NCBI RefSeq assembly: GCF_022346615.1
Contig: NZ_JAKRNS010000005.1
Location: 1-64,000, forward strand
DNA length: 64,000 nucleotides
From: Staphylococcus sp. ACRSN
GTDB taxonomy: Bacteria; Bacillota; Bacilli; Staphylococcales; Staphylococcaceae
Direction: 5' to 3'
Shown here: positions 47,338 through 56,758 of the stretch, piece after piece
Position numbering within the stretch: the first letter of the stretch is position 1
Layout: each line of letters begins with the position of its first letter
Position numbers and translations under genes: made by a program
The notes under the pieces: generated by a model
What the model was told of the DNA's origin: nothing
The model's input: the letters and a program-made list of their open reading frames with translations, nothing else
Database searches by the model: none

Positions 47338-48363
47338 TTAATTTTTAATGCTATTTATATCAGTGAAATTTAATAAAACTTTACCATTTGTATGATGATG
47401 AAAAGCATAATTTAATGCCTCATTGATATCATTTATAGTAAATATTTTTGGATCAATATCAGGAACAATGTTTTCATTTTCAATCATTTGAGATAGTGCT
47501 CTTAATTGATTACCATCAGCCCGTACAAAGACAAATCTATAATTGACGTCTTTTCGGTTTGCTTTTTTATCAAATTTTTTACCTGCTAATGAGAATAATT
47601 TAGTTTTTAATTTTGAAAAACCATTTTTCTTAGCAAAATATTTGTTTGGTGAATTGATTAAACTTACTATTGTACCGCCAGGCTTGATAACAGACAATTC
47701 TTTATCGAATTCACTTGGTCCTAATGTATCTATAATATAATCTACATCTGATAGTAGATCCCAATAATTTTCTTGCTTATAATCGATATATTGATCGACG
47801 CCTTTATTGATAAATTGCTTTTTTAATCTAGGACTACCAGAAACAATGACATTAAGTCCTAAAGATTTGGCAATTGGTACTGCCATTTGACCAAAACTAC
47901 CTGATCCTCCAGGGATAAACAGCGTTTTCCCAGATTCTATATTAAGTTCTTCAGTTAGCGCTTGATAAGCAGTTAAACCAGTCAATGCAGCAGCAGCACC
48001 AGTTTTGAAATCTAAATTATTCGGTAATAATGAAATGTATTTTGCATCAACTGTGACATAATCAGCAAAACTACCAATTTTTTCAATAGGCAACCGCGTA
48101 TATACAGAATCCCCAACAGAAAATTCATTTACTTCAGTTCCAATATTTACGATTGTGCCTGAAAGTTCGTTACCAAGCGTAAAGGTTTTTTTATAATCTT
48201 GAATTAAGCGTACTTTTCCAGAAATAGTTAAATTTTCTAATGGATTAATTGCAGCATATGCAACTTTAATTAATACGTCATTGGAATTAACTTGGGGAAT
48301 TGGAATTTCATTGACTTTTACGTTTAATTTTTTATTATATTTACTAAGTTGAATTGCTTTCAT
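47338..48363 (-). CDS. Zinc-independent medium-chain oxidoreductase (quinone reductase-like)
   Basis: A 341-residue NADPH-dependent MDR protein. It has an N-terminal GroES-like domain (NELSGTIVNIG, GDSVYTR) and a Rossmann domain with ALTGLTAYQAL and the coenzyme loop FIPGGSGSFGQMAV (about 140-152). No structural-zinc cysteines are seen, as in QOR/enone reductases. It probably reduces quinones or enones. It is divergent from a TetR regulator, with an inverted repeat in between. The RBS AAAGAGGTG precedes ATG 48363. Confidence 0.9.
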   Translation of the reverse strand: MKAIQLSKYNKKLNVKVNEIPIPQVNSNDVLIKVAYAAINPLENLTISGKVRLIQDYKKTFTLGNELSGTIVNIGTEVNEFSVGDSVYTRLPIEKIGSFADYVTVDAKYISLLPNNLDFKTGAAAALTGLTAYQALTEELNIESGKTLFIPGGSGSFGQMAVPIAKSLGLNVIVSGSPRLKKQFINKGVDQYIDYKQENYWDLLSDVDYIIDTLGPSEFDKELSVIKPGGTIVSLINSPNKYFAKKNGFSKLKTKLFSLAGKKFDKKANRKDVNYRFVFVRADGNQLRALSQMIENENIVPDIDPKIFTINDINEALNYAFHHHTNGKVLLNFTDINSIKN

Positions 48364-48386
48364 ACTTTTACACCTCTTTATATTTT

Positions 48387-48407
48387 AATATATTATGATA
48401 GTATATT
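48387..48407. promoter_or_regulatory. Operator-like inverted repeat between divergent genes
   Basis: AATATA and TATATT flank nine bases between the oxidoreductase and the TetR gene, overlapping the likely -10 regions of both. Very AT-rich, so weak evidence on its own. Confidence 0.35.
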
Positions 48408-48411
48408 GATT

Positions 48412-48966
48412 ATGGAAAAACAGAAAATAACACGACGTTTAATAATTAATACTGCGCACACATTGATTCAAGAAACTCAAAAATCTGAAATTTCACTTTC
48501 GAAAATCGCCTCTGCACTCAACATAACGCACGCAGCAATATATAAACACTTTGAAAACAAACAAGATTTATGGATTGCTGTTTGTTCAGACTGGTTCCAA
48601 ACATATATCATTAATAATATTAAAATTGATGATGACGCATATGTTGATAAACAGTTATGGTTACATGATTATATGTGGGCATTTGTTAATGCCAAAAAGA
48701 TGGCTTATCATTCAAATCAATTGATGTTTGAATTAAATACGTATTATGTTGAAAAAGATCCTTTTATACTTCAAGAAGTGTTAAAACCTTGTTTTATACG
48801 CATACAACAAAAAATGGATTATGATAAAAGTAATCTATATAAACCTGAAATTATATTATCAGCGTTTTCAACATTTACACTTCCTATGTTTAAGGATACT
48901 TGGAACCTACCAGACTATGAGTTGCGATTTGAAATGACTTGGGATTTAATAAAGCACAACGTATAA
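48412..48966 (+). CDS. TetR-family regulator
   Basis: A 184-residue regulator. The helix-turn-helix (about 8-50) has SLSKIASALNITHAAIYKHFENKQDL, followed by a ligand-binding all-helical domain. ATG 48412 is the first Met of the domain; there is no clear ribosome site and the -10-like TATGAT is close, so the mRNA may be nearly leaderless. It most likely represses the divergent quinone reductase-like gene. Confidence 0.85.
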   Translation: MEKQKITRRLIINTAHTLIQETQKSEISLSKIASALNITHAAIYKHFENKQDLWIAVCSDWFQTYIINNIKIDDDAYVDKQLWLHDYMWAFVNAKKMAYHSNQLMFELNTYYVEKDPFILQEVLKPCFIRIQQKMDYDKSNLYKPEIILSAFSTFTLPMFKDTWNLPDYELRFEMTWDLIKHNV

Positions 48967-48999
48967 AATAAGCGATGATTATTAATATCATCGCTTATT
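48966..48999. terminator. Terminator between converging genes
   Basis: AAATAAGCGATGAT and ATCATCGCTTATTT form a 14-bp stem with a seven-base loop, with T-run TTTTT after it. Confidence 0.85.
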
Positions 49000-49002
49000 T
49001 TT

Positions 49003-49848
49003 TTATTTTTCATTTAAGAATAAATTTACATGTTGAGCAAATCGATATGGATGTTGATGTAAGTGACCATGACCTGCTTTAGGATAAATAATTAATTGTG
49101 CATCAGGAATATTTTTACTTAAAATAATACTATTTTCTGTAGGCACCATAATGTCATTATCACCATTAATTACTAATGTAGGTTGCTGTATTTTATTAAG
49201 TTGATTTAATGCTTGATCATGATTACCATTTGACCATTTTGCAATCGCTGCTAATTGTGCATCACGGACTTGTAAGCTACTTTCAATAGTCTTTTGGTTT
49301 AAGATGCGCTTTAATGAAGCAATACCTAATTTTTTACCTTTTTCAGTGTCAGGATAGAATAAAAATAAGAATGTATTTACTACATCTTCCTGATTTCCAT
49401 CTTCTCTATGCATTGCGTCTTGTAATTTAGGGTGTGTAGGTGATATTCCACCTGCTGCAGAAGTTCCGGAAAGAATAAGTTTACGAATGAGTTCTGGGTG
49501 TTGAATTGTTAGTACTTGTGCGACCATACCACCAATTGAAAATCCTAATAAATCTACTTGCTCATACCCTAATGCAGTAATAAATTGAAAAGCATCTTCT
49601 GACATCTCTGCAATCGTTGTTGGTGTTTCACCATTTGTATAACCAATACCAGTATTATCAAATAAAATAACTGGTCGTTCTGCTGCAATATGTTCTAGCA
49701 TTGCAGGGTCCCAATTTTCCATTGTCCCGCGAAAATGTATTAAAAATACGAGAGGGATACCGTCGTTCTTTCCTAATTTTTTATATGCATAATCTATTTC
49801 TCCAACAGAAATATAGCTGTTTTCAGTAGGTAAAGTGAAATTTGTCAT
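49003..49848 (-). CDS. Alpha/beta hydrolase
   Basis: A 281-residue hydrolase with the full alpha/beta-hydrolase catalytic set: nucleophile elbow GFSIGG (Ser near 104), Asp in INGDNDIMVP and His in GHGHLHQHP. The oxyanion-side HFRG replaces the usual HGFG. Substrate unknown; chloroperoxidase-like or ester or lactone hydrolases are close in type. It is a single gene, with RBS AAGGAG before ATG 49848. Confidence 0.9.
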   Translation of the reverse strand: MTNFTLPTENSYISVGEIDYAYKKLGKNDGIPLVFLIHFRGTMENWDPAMLEHIAAERPVILFDNTGIGYTNGETPTTIAEMSEDAFQFITALGYEQVDLLGFSIGGMVAQVLTIQHPELIRKLILSGTSAAGGISPTHPKLQDAMHREDGNQEDVVNTFLFLFYPDTEKGKKLGIASLKRILNQKTIESSLQVRDAQLAAIAKWSNGNHDQALNQLNKIQQPTLVINGDNDIMVPTENSIILSKNIPDAQLIIYPKAGHGHLHQHPYRFAQHVNLFLNEK

Positions 49849-50093
49849 AGTAAATCTCCTTCCAAGTTACATTTTTTATATTTTGTAACTACAAAGATAG
49901 CATAACGTTTTGAAAATTTCTATGATTTAGTATTTTGATTTGGAAATTATATGGAATTTATATGATTTGAGGGGATAATGGTGGTTATAGATAGGTATTA
50001 AAATTAAAAAATTCTAATGTATAAATATTAGCAAAAGATATTAGGTTAAATGCCTTCTTATAATTTGCTTTAGTATAATTAAATTAAGAAATA

Positions 50094-50130
50094 AAAAGCT
50101 CTCTATCTGTAAAAGGATAGAGAGCTTTTT
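50094..50130. terminator. Terminator of the sirtuin gene
   Basis: AAAAAGCTCTCTATC and GATAGAGAGCTTTTT form a 15-bp stem with a short loop. The rest of 49849-50136 shows no gene. Confidence 0.88.
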
Positions 50131-50136
50131 ATAAAT

Positions 50137-50871
50137 TTATTCGAGTTCTTTCAATTTATTTATGACTGTTACCATATCATCGTTGATTACTAAGTTAGCA
50201 TCGTTATCATATGGTGTAGCATCTCTGTTGATGATAATAAGGTTTTCGCCTTCAAAATTTGAGATAAGGCCAGCGGCTGGTTGTACAACGAGTGATGATC
50301 CAAGTACAACTAAAGTATCTGCAGTTTTGATTTTATGAAGGGCGTTGAATATTGTACCTTGATTTAGCATTTCTCCATAAAGTACGATATCTGGTCTGAT
50401 TGGACTCCCACATGTTTCACAAACACGTAATTCTTTAGTGATAACATCCGTTTTTAAATAATTATGATTGCAATTAATGCAGTAAAATCTATTGAGTGTT
50501 CCATGTAATTCGTCAACATGTGTACTACCAGCATCGGCATGTAAACCGTCAATATTTTGAGTGATAACGCCTAGGGAACGTTGTGCTTGTTCTAATTGAG
50601 CGATCCATTGATGAACACTATTAGGTTTTTTATCGGCAAAAAGTAAGTATTGATGGCAAAAATTAATAAATCCTTCAGGATCACTGTTTAAGTAATCATC
50701 ACTTAATAAGTATTCAGGTGAATATCCATTTTTTGCAATTTCATCATATAACCCACCTACAGAACGGAAGTCAGGTATACCACTAGCTACGGATATACCT
50801 GCCCCTGTGAAAAATACGATTTTATTTGAACGTTCAATAATGTCTTTTAACTTTTTAATGCTACTTTCCAT
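50137..50871 (-). CDS. cobB: Sir2-family NAD-dependent protein deacylase
   Basis: A 244-residue sirtuin that removes acyl groups from lysines using NAD. It has GAGISVASGIPDFRS (NAD loop), TQNIDGLH, catalytic His in ELHGTL, the zinc ribbon CINC and CETC, and GSSLVVQPAA. ATG 50871 follows GGAGTG; an upstream in-frame Met at 50880 lies inside that site. Length is normal for class U/III bacterial sirtuins of the main chromosomal type, not the macrodomain-linked SirTM. Confidence 0.93.
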   Translation of the reverse strand: MESSIKKLKDIIERSNKIVFFTGAGISVASGIPDFRSVGGLYDEIAKNGYSPEYLLSDDYLNSDPEGFINFCHQYLLFADKKPNSVHQWIAQLEQAQRSLGVITQNIDGLHADAGSTHVDELHGTLNRFYCINCNHNYLKTDVITKELRVCETCGSPIRPDIVLYGEMLNQGTIFNALHKIKTADTLVVLGSSLVVQPAAGLISNFEGENLIIINRDATPYDNDANLVINDDMVTVINKLKELE

Positions 50872-51055
50872 GCTTATCACTCCATTAAAGTTTAAAATCT
50901 ATAGTCTCTATATTACTTTATAATAATTTTAAAATTTTGGACCGCTTTTATCAAATATGCAAACTAGACAAAAAAGTTAATAAGTAGTTGTTTGACGTAT
51001 TTTTTCACAGCATCTATTATACTAAGGTTAAATGTAAGGAATCGAGGTTAGATAA

Positions 51056-51922
51056 TTGAAAAAATTATGGATGACTATTTTAAGTATATTCGTTGTAGTT
51101 GTTATCGTTAGTGTAATTGCGTTTACTTTTATGAATAAAAAGCATGATTCAAAAGGTACAAATCATTCAGAATCTATAAATCAGCAAATACCTACTTTAT
51201 TTTTACATGGCTATGCGGGTAGTGTTAATTCAGAAAAATATATGGTGCAAAGAGCTGTAGAAAAAGGTGTTTCTAAACAAGTTATTACAGCAATGGTATC
51301 AACAGATGGGAAGGTTTCATTAAAAGGAAAGTTATCAAAAAAGACTACAAATCCAATTGTTCAAATAGAATTAGAGGATAACAAACAGGGAGATTATGCA
51401 AAAAATGCGCAATGGTTTAAAAGTGTAATAACCAAATTGCAAAGTAAATATCACTTTAACAAATTTAATTTTGTCGGCCACTCAATGGGCAATATGACAT
51501 TATCACAATATATGCTTACATATGGAAATGATCAATCATTGCCACAATTAAATAAGCAAGTGAATATTGCAGGTCCTTTCAATGGTGTCTTAAATATGAA
51601 TGAAAAAGTAAATGAAATCAGTGTGGATTCAAATGGAAAGCCAAGTCGAATGAATCCGCCATATCAAAGCTTCCGTAAACTTCAGCAAATATATAAAGGA
51701 AAAGGGATTGAAGTACTAAATATCTATGGTGATTTAAAAGACGGAACGCACTCTGACGGAAGTGTATCTAATAGTTCTGCACGGTCTTTAAAATATTTGT
51801 TAGGTAATAGTCCGAAAATATATAAAGAAAAACAATTTGAGGGTAAATCAGCGCAACATAGCCAATTACATGAAAATAGTAAAGTTGCAGATGAATTGAT
51901 TCAATTCTTGTGGAAGCATTAA
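51056..51922 (+). CDS. Secreted or membrane-anchored DUF915 alpha/beta hydrolase
   Basis: A 288-residue protein with an N-terminal hydrophobic helix (about 5-27) preceded by Lys, so a signal anchor or signal peptide without lipobox Cys. The mature part is a DUF915-type alpha/beta hydrolase: TLFLHGYAGS (oxyanion loop), nucleophile GHSMGN (Ser about 143), an Asp in YGDLKDGTHSDG, and a C-terminal His (AQHSQLHEN). It starts at TTG 51056 after AAGGAATCGAGG. It acts outside the membrane; substrate unknown. Confidence 0.88.
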   Translation: MKKLWMTILSIFVVVVIVSVIAFTFMNKKHDSKGTNHSESINQQIPTLFLHGYAGSVNSEKYMVQRAVEKGVSKQVITAMVSTDGKVSLKGKLSKKTTNPIVQIELEDNKQGDYAKNAQWFKSVITKLQSKYHFNKFNFVGHSMGNMTLSQYMLTYGNDQSLPQLNKQVNIAGPFNGVLNMNEKVNEISVDSNGKPSRMNPPYQSFRKLQQIYKGKGIEVLNIYGDLKDGTHSDGSVSNSSARSLKYLLGNSPKIYKEKQFEGKSAQHSQLHENSKVADELIQFLWKH

Positions 51923-52013
51923 GGGAATTTTTAAGTATAGTAAACAAAAATGAAATCACGGATCATCCTTCGAATATAAAAATTAGAAACTGGAACATAA
52001 AGATTCGAAAAAT

Positions 52014-52049
52014 AACAGGTTAAGGCACTAATTAGTGTCTTAACCTGTA
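52014..52049. terminator. Terminator between converging genes
   Basis: ACAGGTTAAGGCACTA and TGTCTTAACCTGTA form a long stem with a short loop, followed by TTTTT nearby. Confidence 0.75.
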
Positions 52050-52073
52050 TTGATTTTTGGTCATGTTTTATGA

Positions 52074-53435
52074 TTAGAATAACATTTTATCGCTACCAAA
52101 TGTATCGCCTAGAGCTTGTTGTGCGAGCACATTTAAGTAGTTCCAAGGGCGATCGAAATCTGGTTGGAAGAAGAAGTCTACATATGCAAGTTGTTCGAGT
52201 GTCCAACTTGCATTAATTGCGACTGATAGCGTATTGATTGATTCTGCTAAGTCTTCTTTGGACATGATTTGACCGCCGAGTATACGATGAGAATCTTTGT
52301 CGAAAATAATTTTCATGTGTACTTTAGTATCATTTTGCATAAATTTAGGTCTCACGAGCTCTTCAACATATTTTGTACCTAAATTACCGTTATAATCTTC
52401 TGATTCAAAGCCATGAACGCCTGTTTGTCCAAATTTATAATCGAAGAGTGATAAACCAGATGTACCTGAAACTTTTGGCATTTTCAGTGAATTACCGGTC
52501 ATATTTTTAGCTGCAATCACACCTTGTCTACGAGAGTTTGTCGCTAAAGCTATATAACGTTGCTCATCTACAGGTGCATAAGGAATCATTGTAGCATCTC
52601 CGCCGGCATAAACATCTTGAGCAGATGTTTGTAGATAATCATCAATTTCAATAATACCTTTAGTGCCAAGTTTAAGTTTACCGTCTAACCACTCAGTTGC
52701 TGGCGCGACACCTACGGCAAAGACTACAGTATCTGCTTCATAAGTGCCTTTGTCTGTAACGACTCCACTTAAATCACCTGATTCATCAGCTTTTAATGCT
52801 TTAACGGTTTCTCCACCATTAAATGTTAAACCATGAGATTGAGCATTAGATTCTAAGATATCTGTAAATTCTTTATCTAGATAAGTGCTTAATATGCGTG
52901 TGTTGACATCGATAATCTTAGTTTCGATACCTGCTTTAGTGAATGCTTCTGCTGCTTCGATACCAATATATCCACCACCGACTACAATTGCTTTTTGAGC
53001 TTTAGACATGCGATCTTTGATGGCATCAGCCCATTCACGACCACGCATAAAGTAAACATTATTAACATCATCTATGCCGTCTACGGGTGGTGTTACTGGC
53101 TTGCCACCAGGACTTAAGAATAATTTATCATAAGTAACTTCTGTTGTTTGCCCATTTTCATTTACTGTAATAGTTTTGTTGCTAGTATCTAAATCTACGA
53201 CATCACTATTGATATGAACGTTGACACCTTGTTGTTGATAAGAATCAGCATTTGCATAATGTAGTGAGTCGAGTGAAGGTGAGATATCTTCTAAGTAGCT
53301 TTGAATACCACATGATAAGAAAGAAGGTTTATCACCTCGCTCGTATAAATGAATTTCAGCTTCTGGCTCTTCTTTTAAAAGTGTTTGTATCACTTCAAAT
53401 CCTGCATGTGAAGATCCGACTACTATATATTTCAT
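52074..53435 (-). CDS. NADH oxidase / CoA-disulfide reductase family flavoprotein
   Basis: A 453-residue FAD enzyme. It has the N-terminal FAD loop VVGSSHAGFE and the single redox-active Cys42 in FLSCGIQSYL, the hallmark of water-forming NADH oxidases, NADH peroxidases and CoA-disulfide reductases. The NADH-binding loop VVGGGYIGIE is at about 153, with YAGGDAT near 280 and a C-terminal dimer interface. Length favours NADH oxidase over the shorter staphylococcal CoADR, but this is not decisive. RBS AAGGAGGT. It restores NAD under aerobic conditions. Confidence 0.88.
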   Translation of the reverse strand: MKYIVVGSSHAGFEVIQTLLKEEPEAEIHLYERGDKPSFLSCGIQSYLEDISPSLDSLHYANADSYQQQGVNVHINSDVVDLDTSNKTITVNENGQTTEVTYDKLFLSPGGKPVTPPVDGIDDVNNVYFMRGREWADAIKDRMSKAQKAIVVGGGYIGIEAAEAFTKAGIETKIIDVNTRILSTYLDKEFTDILESNAQSHGLTFNGGETVKALKADESGDLSGVVTDKGTYEADTVVFAVGVAPATEWLDGKLKLGTKGIIEIDDYLQTSAQDVYAGGDATMIPYAPVDEQRYIALATNSRRQGVIAAKNMTGNSLKMPKVSGTSGLSLFDYKFGQTGVHGFESEDYNGNLGTKYVEELVRPKFMQNDTKVHMKIIFDKDSHRILGGQIMSKEDLAESINTLSVAINASWTLEQLAYVDFFFQPDFDRPWNYLNVLAQQALGDTFGSDKMLF

Positions 53436-53823
53436 TATGTTTACCTCCTTGATATATGAAAAAAACGCTTAATAACGTTTTAAATAAAATATTATTTGTC
53501 TTGCTTAATACATATACCACTTAGATTAAATATTATTCTAAACAATTTTGTGAACAAATTATATTGAAAGCGCTATATATTGTTTGTGTTAGATTGGCAA
53601 ATTTATGAAAATAAGCATCGCTATCGTATTTGAAACGCAAAAATTGTTTAGTTGAATTTGCAAAAAGAGTTAGAATGTAAATTTGAAAATTTTATGAAAA
53701 CTTGACATATCAATAAAAATTTACAAAAACCCCTTTTAATTTAAGTCGATTTTTTGTAATATAGCATCTATGATTTTTTTGAAGAGCGATTAGATTGATT
53801 TATTATAAGGGAGGGGAAGAGTA
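53436..53823. other. Divergent control region between nox-like and MFS genes
   Basis: About 390 AT-rich bases without a gene. A Rex half-site-like TTGTGAACAAATT occurs at 53548-53560 and an incomplete cre-like TGAAAGCGC near 53567; neither is complete. GGGAGGGG at about 53809-53816 is the MFS ribosome site. Confidence 0.35.
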
Positions 53824-54990
53824 ATGAGAAATAATAATTTAATCTTTATTATTTTTATGATTGGTACGTTTACAGTAGGGATGGCAGAATATGTAGTTAC
53901 TGGTTTATTAACACAAATTGCTAATGACATGCATGTTTCTATTTCTAGTGCAGGTTTGCTCATTAGTGTTTATGCAATAAGTGTGGCAGTCATCGGACCA
54001 TTTATGAGAATTGCGACGATTAATTTTTCTGCCAAAAAGTTATTACCAATCCTTGTTGGTATATTTATCGTAAGTAATATTATCGGTATGATGGCACCAA
54101 ACTTTTATGTACTATTGCTTTCAAGATTGTTATCTGCAGCGATGCATGCACCTTTCTTTGGGGTTTGTATGAGTGTTGCTGCAACGATTGCACCACCTGC
54201 TAAAAAGACACAAGCGATTGCATTAGTTCAAGCAGGATTAACGATTGCAGTAATGATAGGAGTACCTTTTGGTTCTTTCTTAGGTAGTTTTACAAACTGG
54301 AGAACTGTATTTGGTATTATGGTTATCTTAGCGATTATTACATTTATAGGTGTGCTTAAATTCACTCCAAATGTAAGTTTGAGTACGGAAGCTAATGTAA
54401 AAGATGAACTAAAAGTATTTAAGAATCCACATATTCTTATTATTATAGCGATTATCGTCTTTGGCTTTTCAGGTGTGTTTACGTCTTACACATTTATGGA
54501 ACCAATGATTCATGAATTTGCACCATTTAAGACGGTCGGACTAACGGGATGTCTATTTATGTTTGGTTTAGGTGGTGTTGTTGGTAATTTAACGACAGGT
54601 AATATTCCAGAAAGAAAGTTAACTCAGTATTTATTCTATACTTTCTTATTATTGCTCGTTACAATTGCATTATTCGTAACGGTATTACATGTTGCAGTAT
54701 TAGCATTAATTATCTGCTTTATGTTTGGATTTGGTACATTTGGTACGACACCACTGCTTAATAGTATGATTATCTTAAATGCACATGAAGCGCCATTGTT
54801 AGCAAGTACATTAGCAGCTTCAGTATTTAATTTGGCAAACTTTATCGGTGCAATTTTAGGTTCACTATTATTGAATATTGGCTTACCTTATATTGAAATT
54901 ACATTTGTTTCAGCAGGTATTATTCTGTTAGGTATTGTATTGAACTTTGTCAATTTCTTATATGAACGTAAAACCATGCGTGAAAATTAA
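53824..54990 (+). CDS. MFS exporter, DHA1 family (AraJ/YdhP-like)
   Basis: A 388-residue membrane protein with 12 helices: GTFTVGMAEYVVTGLL at the first helix, SAMHAPFFGV in helix 4, and motif C-like VGVPFGSFLG after it. This set marks the AraJ/YdhP-type sugar or drug exporters. The loop 2-3 acidic RXGRR motif is changed, as is common in this group. It stands alone; strong RBS before ATG 53824. Confidence 0.9.
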   Translation: MRNNNLIFIIFMIGTFTVGMAEYVVTGLLTQIANDMHVSISSAGLLISVYAISVAVIGPFMRIATINFSAKKLLPILVGIFIVSNIIGMMAPNFYVLLLSRLLSAAMHAPFFGVCMSVAATIAPPAKKTQAIALVQAGLTIAVMIGVPFGSFLGSFTNWRTVFGIMVILAIITFIGVLKFTPNVSLSTEANVKDELKVFKNPHILIIIAIIVFGFSGVFTSYTFMEPMIHEFAPFKTVGLTGCLFMFGLGGVVGNLTTGNIPERKLTQYLFYTFLLLLVTIALFVTVLHVAVLALIICFMFGFGTFGTTPLLNSMIILNAHEAPLLASTLAASVFNLANFIGAILGSLLLNIGLPYIEITFVSAGIILLGIVLNFVNFLYERKTMREN

Positions 54991-55095
54991 TCATATACAA
55001 AGTAAATGCATGAAATGATTTAAATTTAAGAAAAAATAACAGGCTACGGCATTGATATTGTCGCAACCTGAATCATAGTTTAATCAGTTACTGAA

Positions 55096-55143
55096 GTGGG
55101 GCGAAAATCTTTATTAAAAATAAGGTTTCTGTCCCATTTTTTT
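55096..55143. terminator. Terminator between converging genes
   Basis: GTGGGGCGAAAATCTT pairs imperfectly with AAGGTTTCTGTCCCAT and is followed by TTTTTTT. It serves the + strand MFS gene and perhaps, in reverse, the monooxygenase gene. Confidence 0.65.
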
Positions 55144-55144
55144 G

Positions 55145-56659
55145 TTATTTAGATATAATTCCAAATTGCTTCAAGGCAGTTGCTAAATTTTCTTCAAAAT
55201 GCTCTGTAATGATCGAACCAATATATCCATCAGGTCTTATCAATATAATTGTATCGGTCGTAAGACCATAATTTTTTATAATGTTTTTTGAATAATCAGC
55301 AATACCTTGGGATGAATTTTCAACATTGTTAATTTCATAATGTTTGAGTATTTGTTCAGAAATGTCATAAGCCTTGCTAGTAGTTATTGCATGTTTTCCA
55401 TACGACAACAACGTAAAATGTGTTCCTTTAAACAACTCGAATAATCTCTTATTTTCTCCTGAGGTTTTAAATTTGGCATCAGGCGCTCTATCGCCAGATT
55501 TTAGTGTGTCTGTTTGTGGCGTTTCTTTGGAAGCAAGTGGTCCGCCGTAATATGAAATACTTAACTGTCTTTCTTCATCACCACGTTTTAATCCAGTTAC
55601 ACTATTATTTTCAATCTCTGAATATAATTCATTAGACTTGTTTAGCACACGTGCTGCTATAGGCTGGCGTTCCGCTTCATAGGTATTTAATAACGAGTCG
55701 TCGGCAGTACCGTGAATAACTTGACCAATTTTCCAACCAAGATTATAAGCATCTTGTACTCCTGTGTTTAATCCTTGAGCTCCAGCAGGTGTATGAACAT
55801 GTGCTGCATCACCTGCTATAAATACACGTTTATTTCTGTACTTTTCCGATAAACGAACATTAGGTCTAAAAACAGAAGTCCAAGTAATGTCATAGATTGT
55901 TTTACCAATTAAAGATTTTAACTGTTGTGTTAATACTTGATGATCTAAATCAATTTCATCATTAGGTTGAACTCTAATCATGACTTGGAATTGATCGGAG
56001 TGAGGCAAGGGGCATGCTGCTACTTGTTTACCTTGAACTTTAGGCCAAACATGCCATCTTTTTCGAGATAAATTATCAATTGTACCATCAATGAGTATCA
56101 TTCTATCTTCTTCGTGTGTTTCCCCAACAAATTGGAAGTTGGACAACTTACGTACTTTACTAGCACCTCCATCAGCTCCTACTAGGTACTGACAATAGAC
56201 AACTTCACCAGTAGCAAGTGTCACTGAAATCCCTTCTTGATCTTGATTGTAATCTGTGACTTCTGTACTGTACTCAATATTACATCCGTGGCTCTCAATT
56301 AATGTATGCAATATTTGATCAGTACGAAATTGAGGTATTAACAATGTATTCGGATATGGAACATCAGATGTGATTTTTTTCTTTTTTTGCATTTTAAAAG
56401 GTAAAGTTAAAGGTCCTAAATGTATGCCCATAAGTGGATATAATGTGCTTTGATTTTGTATTTCATTTAATATACCTAAATCTTCAAAAATTTCTTGTGT
56501 TCTAGGTTGAATACCTTTTGCTCGAGATCCTTGAAATGAATGAGGCGCTTTGTCAACGATTCTAACGGATATATCTCTGCGTAATAAATCAGCGGCTAAC
56601 GTTGTTCCAGTTGGTCCGGCTCCAACAATAAGTACATCAGTATCATAAGTTTTATTCAT
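55145..56659 (-). CDS. FAD-dependent aromatic monooxygenase
   Basis: A 504-residue class A flavoprotein hydroxylase. It has an N-terminal GAGPTGTTLAADL (FAD, about 13), the DG-type motif VGADGGASKVRKL (about 158), and the second FAD motif VFIAGDAAHVHTPAGAQG (about 277) with GLNTGVQDAYNLGWKI. The C-terminal thioredoxin-like domain (about 370-504) has lost the CxxC. It probably hydroxylates a phenolic or related compound, perhaps as detoxification. It is 99 bases downstream of a Crp-family regulator gene in the same direction; a 16-base palindrome lies between. Confidence 0.9.
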   Translation of the reverse strand: MNKTYDTDVLIVGAGPTGTTLAADLLRRDISVRIVDKAPHSFQGSRAKGIQPRTQEIFEDLGILNEIQNQSTLYPLMGIHLGPLTLPFKMQKKKKITSDVPYPNTLLIPQFRTDQILHTLIESHGCNIEYSTEVTDYNQDQEGISVTLATGEVVYCQYLVGADGGASKVRKLSNFQFVGETHEEDRMILIDGTIDNLSRKRWHVWPKVQGKQVAACPLPHSDQFQVMIRVQPNDEIDLDHQVLTQQLKSLIGKTIYDITWTSVFRPNVRLSEKYRNKRVFIAGDAAHVHTPAGAQGLNTGVQDAYNLGWKIGQVIHGTADDSLLNTYEAERQPIAARVLNKSNELYSEIENNSVTGLKRGDEERQLSISYYGGPLASKETPQTDTLKSGDRAPDAKFKTSGENKRLFELFKGTHFTLLSYGKHAITTSKAYDISEQILKHYEINNVENSSQGIADYSKNIIKNYGLTTDTIILIRPDGYIGSIITEHFEENLATALKQFGIISK

Positions 56660-56733
56660 TTATATAACCCTCCGTTATTTTTAAATAAATTTAAGTAACA
56701 AGGATTATTGTAGTGAGAAAAGAAAAGGTACGC

Positions 56734-56749
56734 ATTAACAATTGTTAAT
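56734..56749 (-). promoter_or_regulatory. 16-base palindrome upstream of the monooxygenase
   Basis: ATTAACAATTGTTAAT is a perfect palindrome between the Crp-family gene and the monooxygenase gene, the place where the regulator would be expected to bind. Confidence 0.5.
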
Positions 56750-56758
56750 ACATACCAG

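Noticed and set aside
53548..53560. Rex operator for the NADH oxidase gene
   Set aside because: One half-site only (TTGTGA); the second half does not fit the consensus.
53560..53585. cre site near the NADH oxidase promoter
   Set aside because: Only the TGAAAGCGC half is present; the terminal CA is missing.
55040..55078. Additional terminator after the MFS gene
   Set aside because: The inverted repeat around the CAGGCTACGGCA stretch has several mismatches; the stem at 55096-55143 is better.
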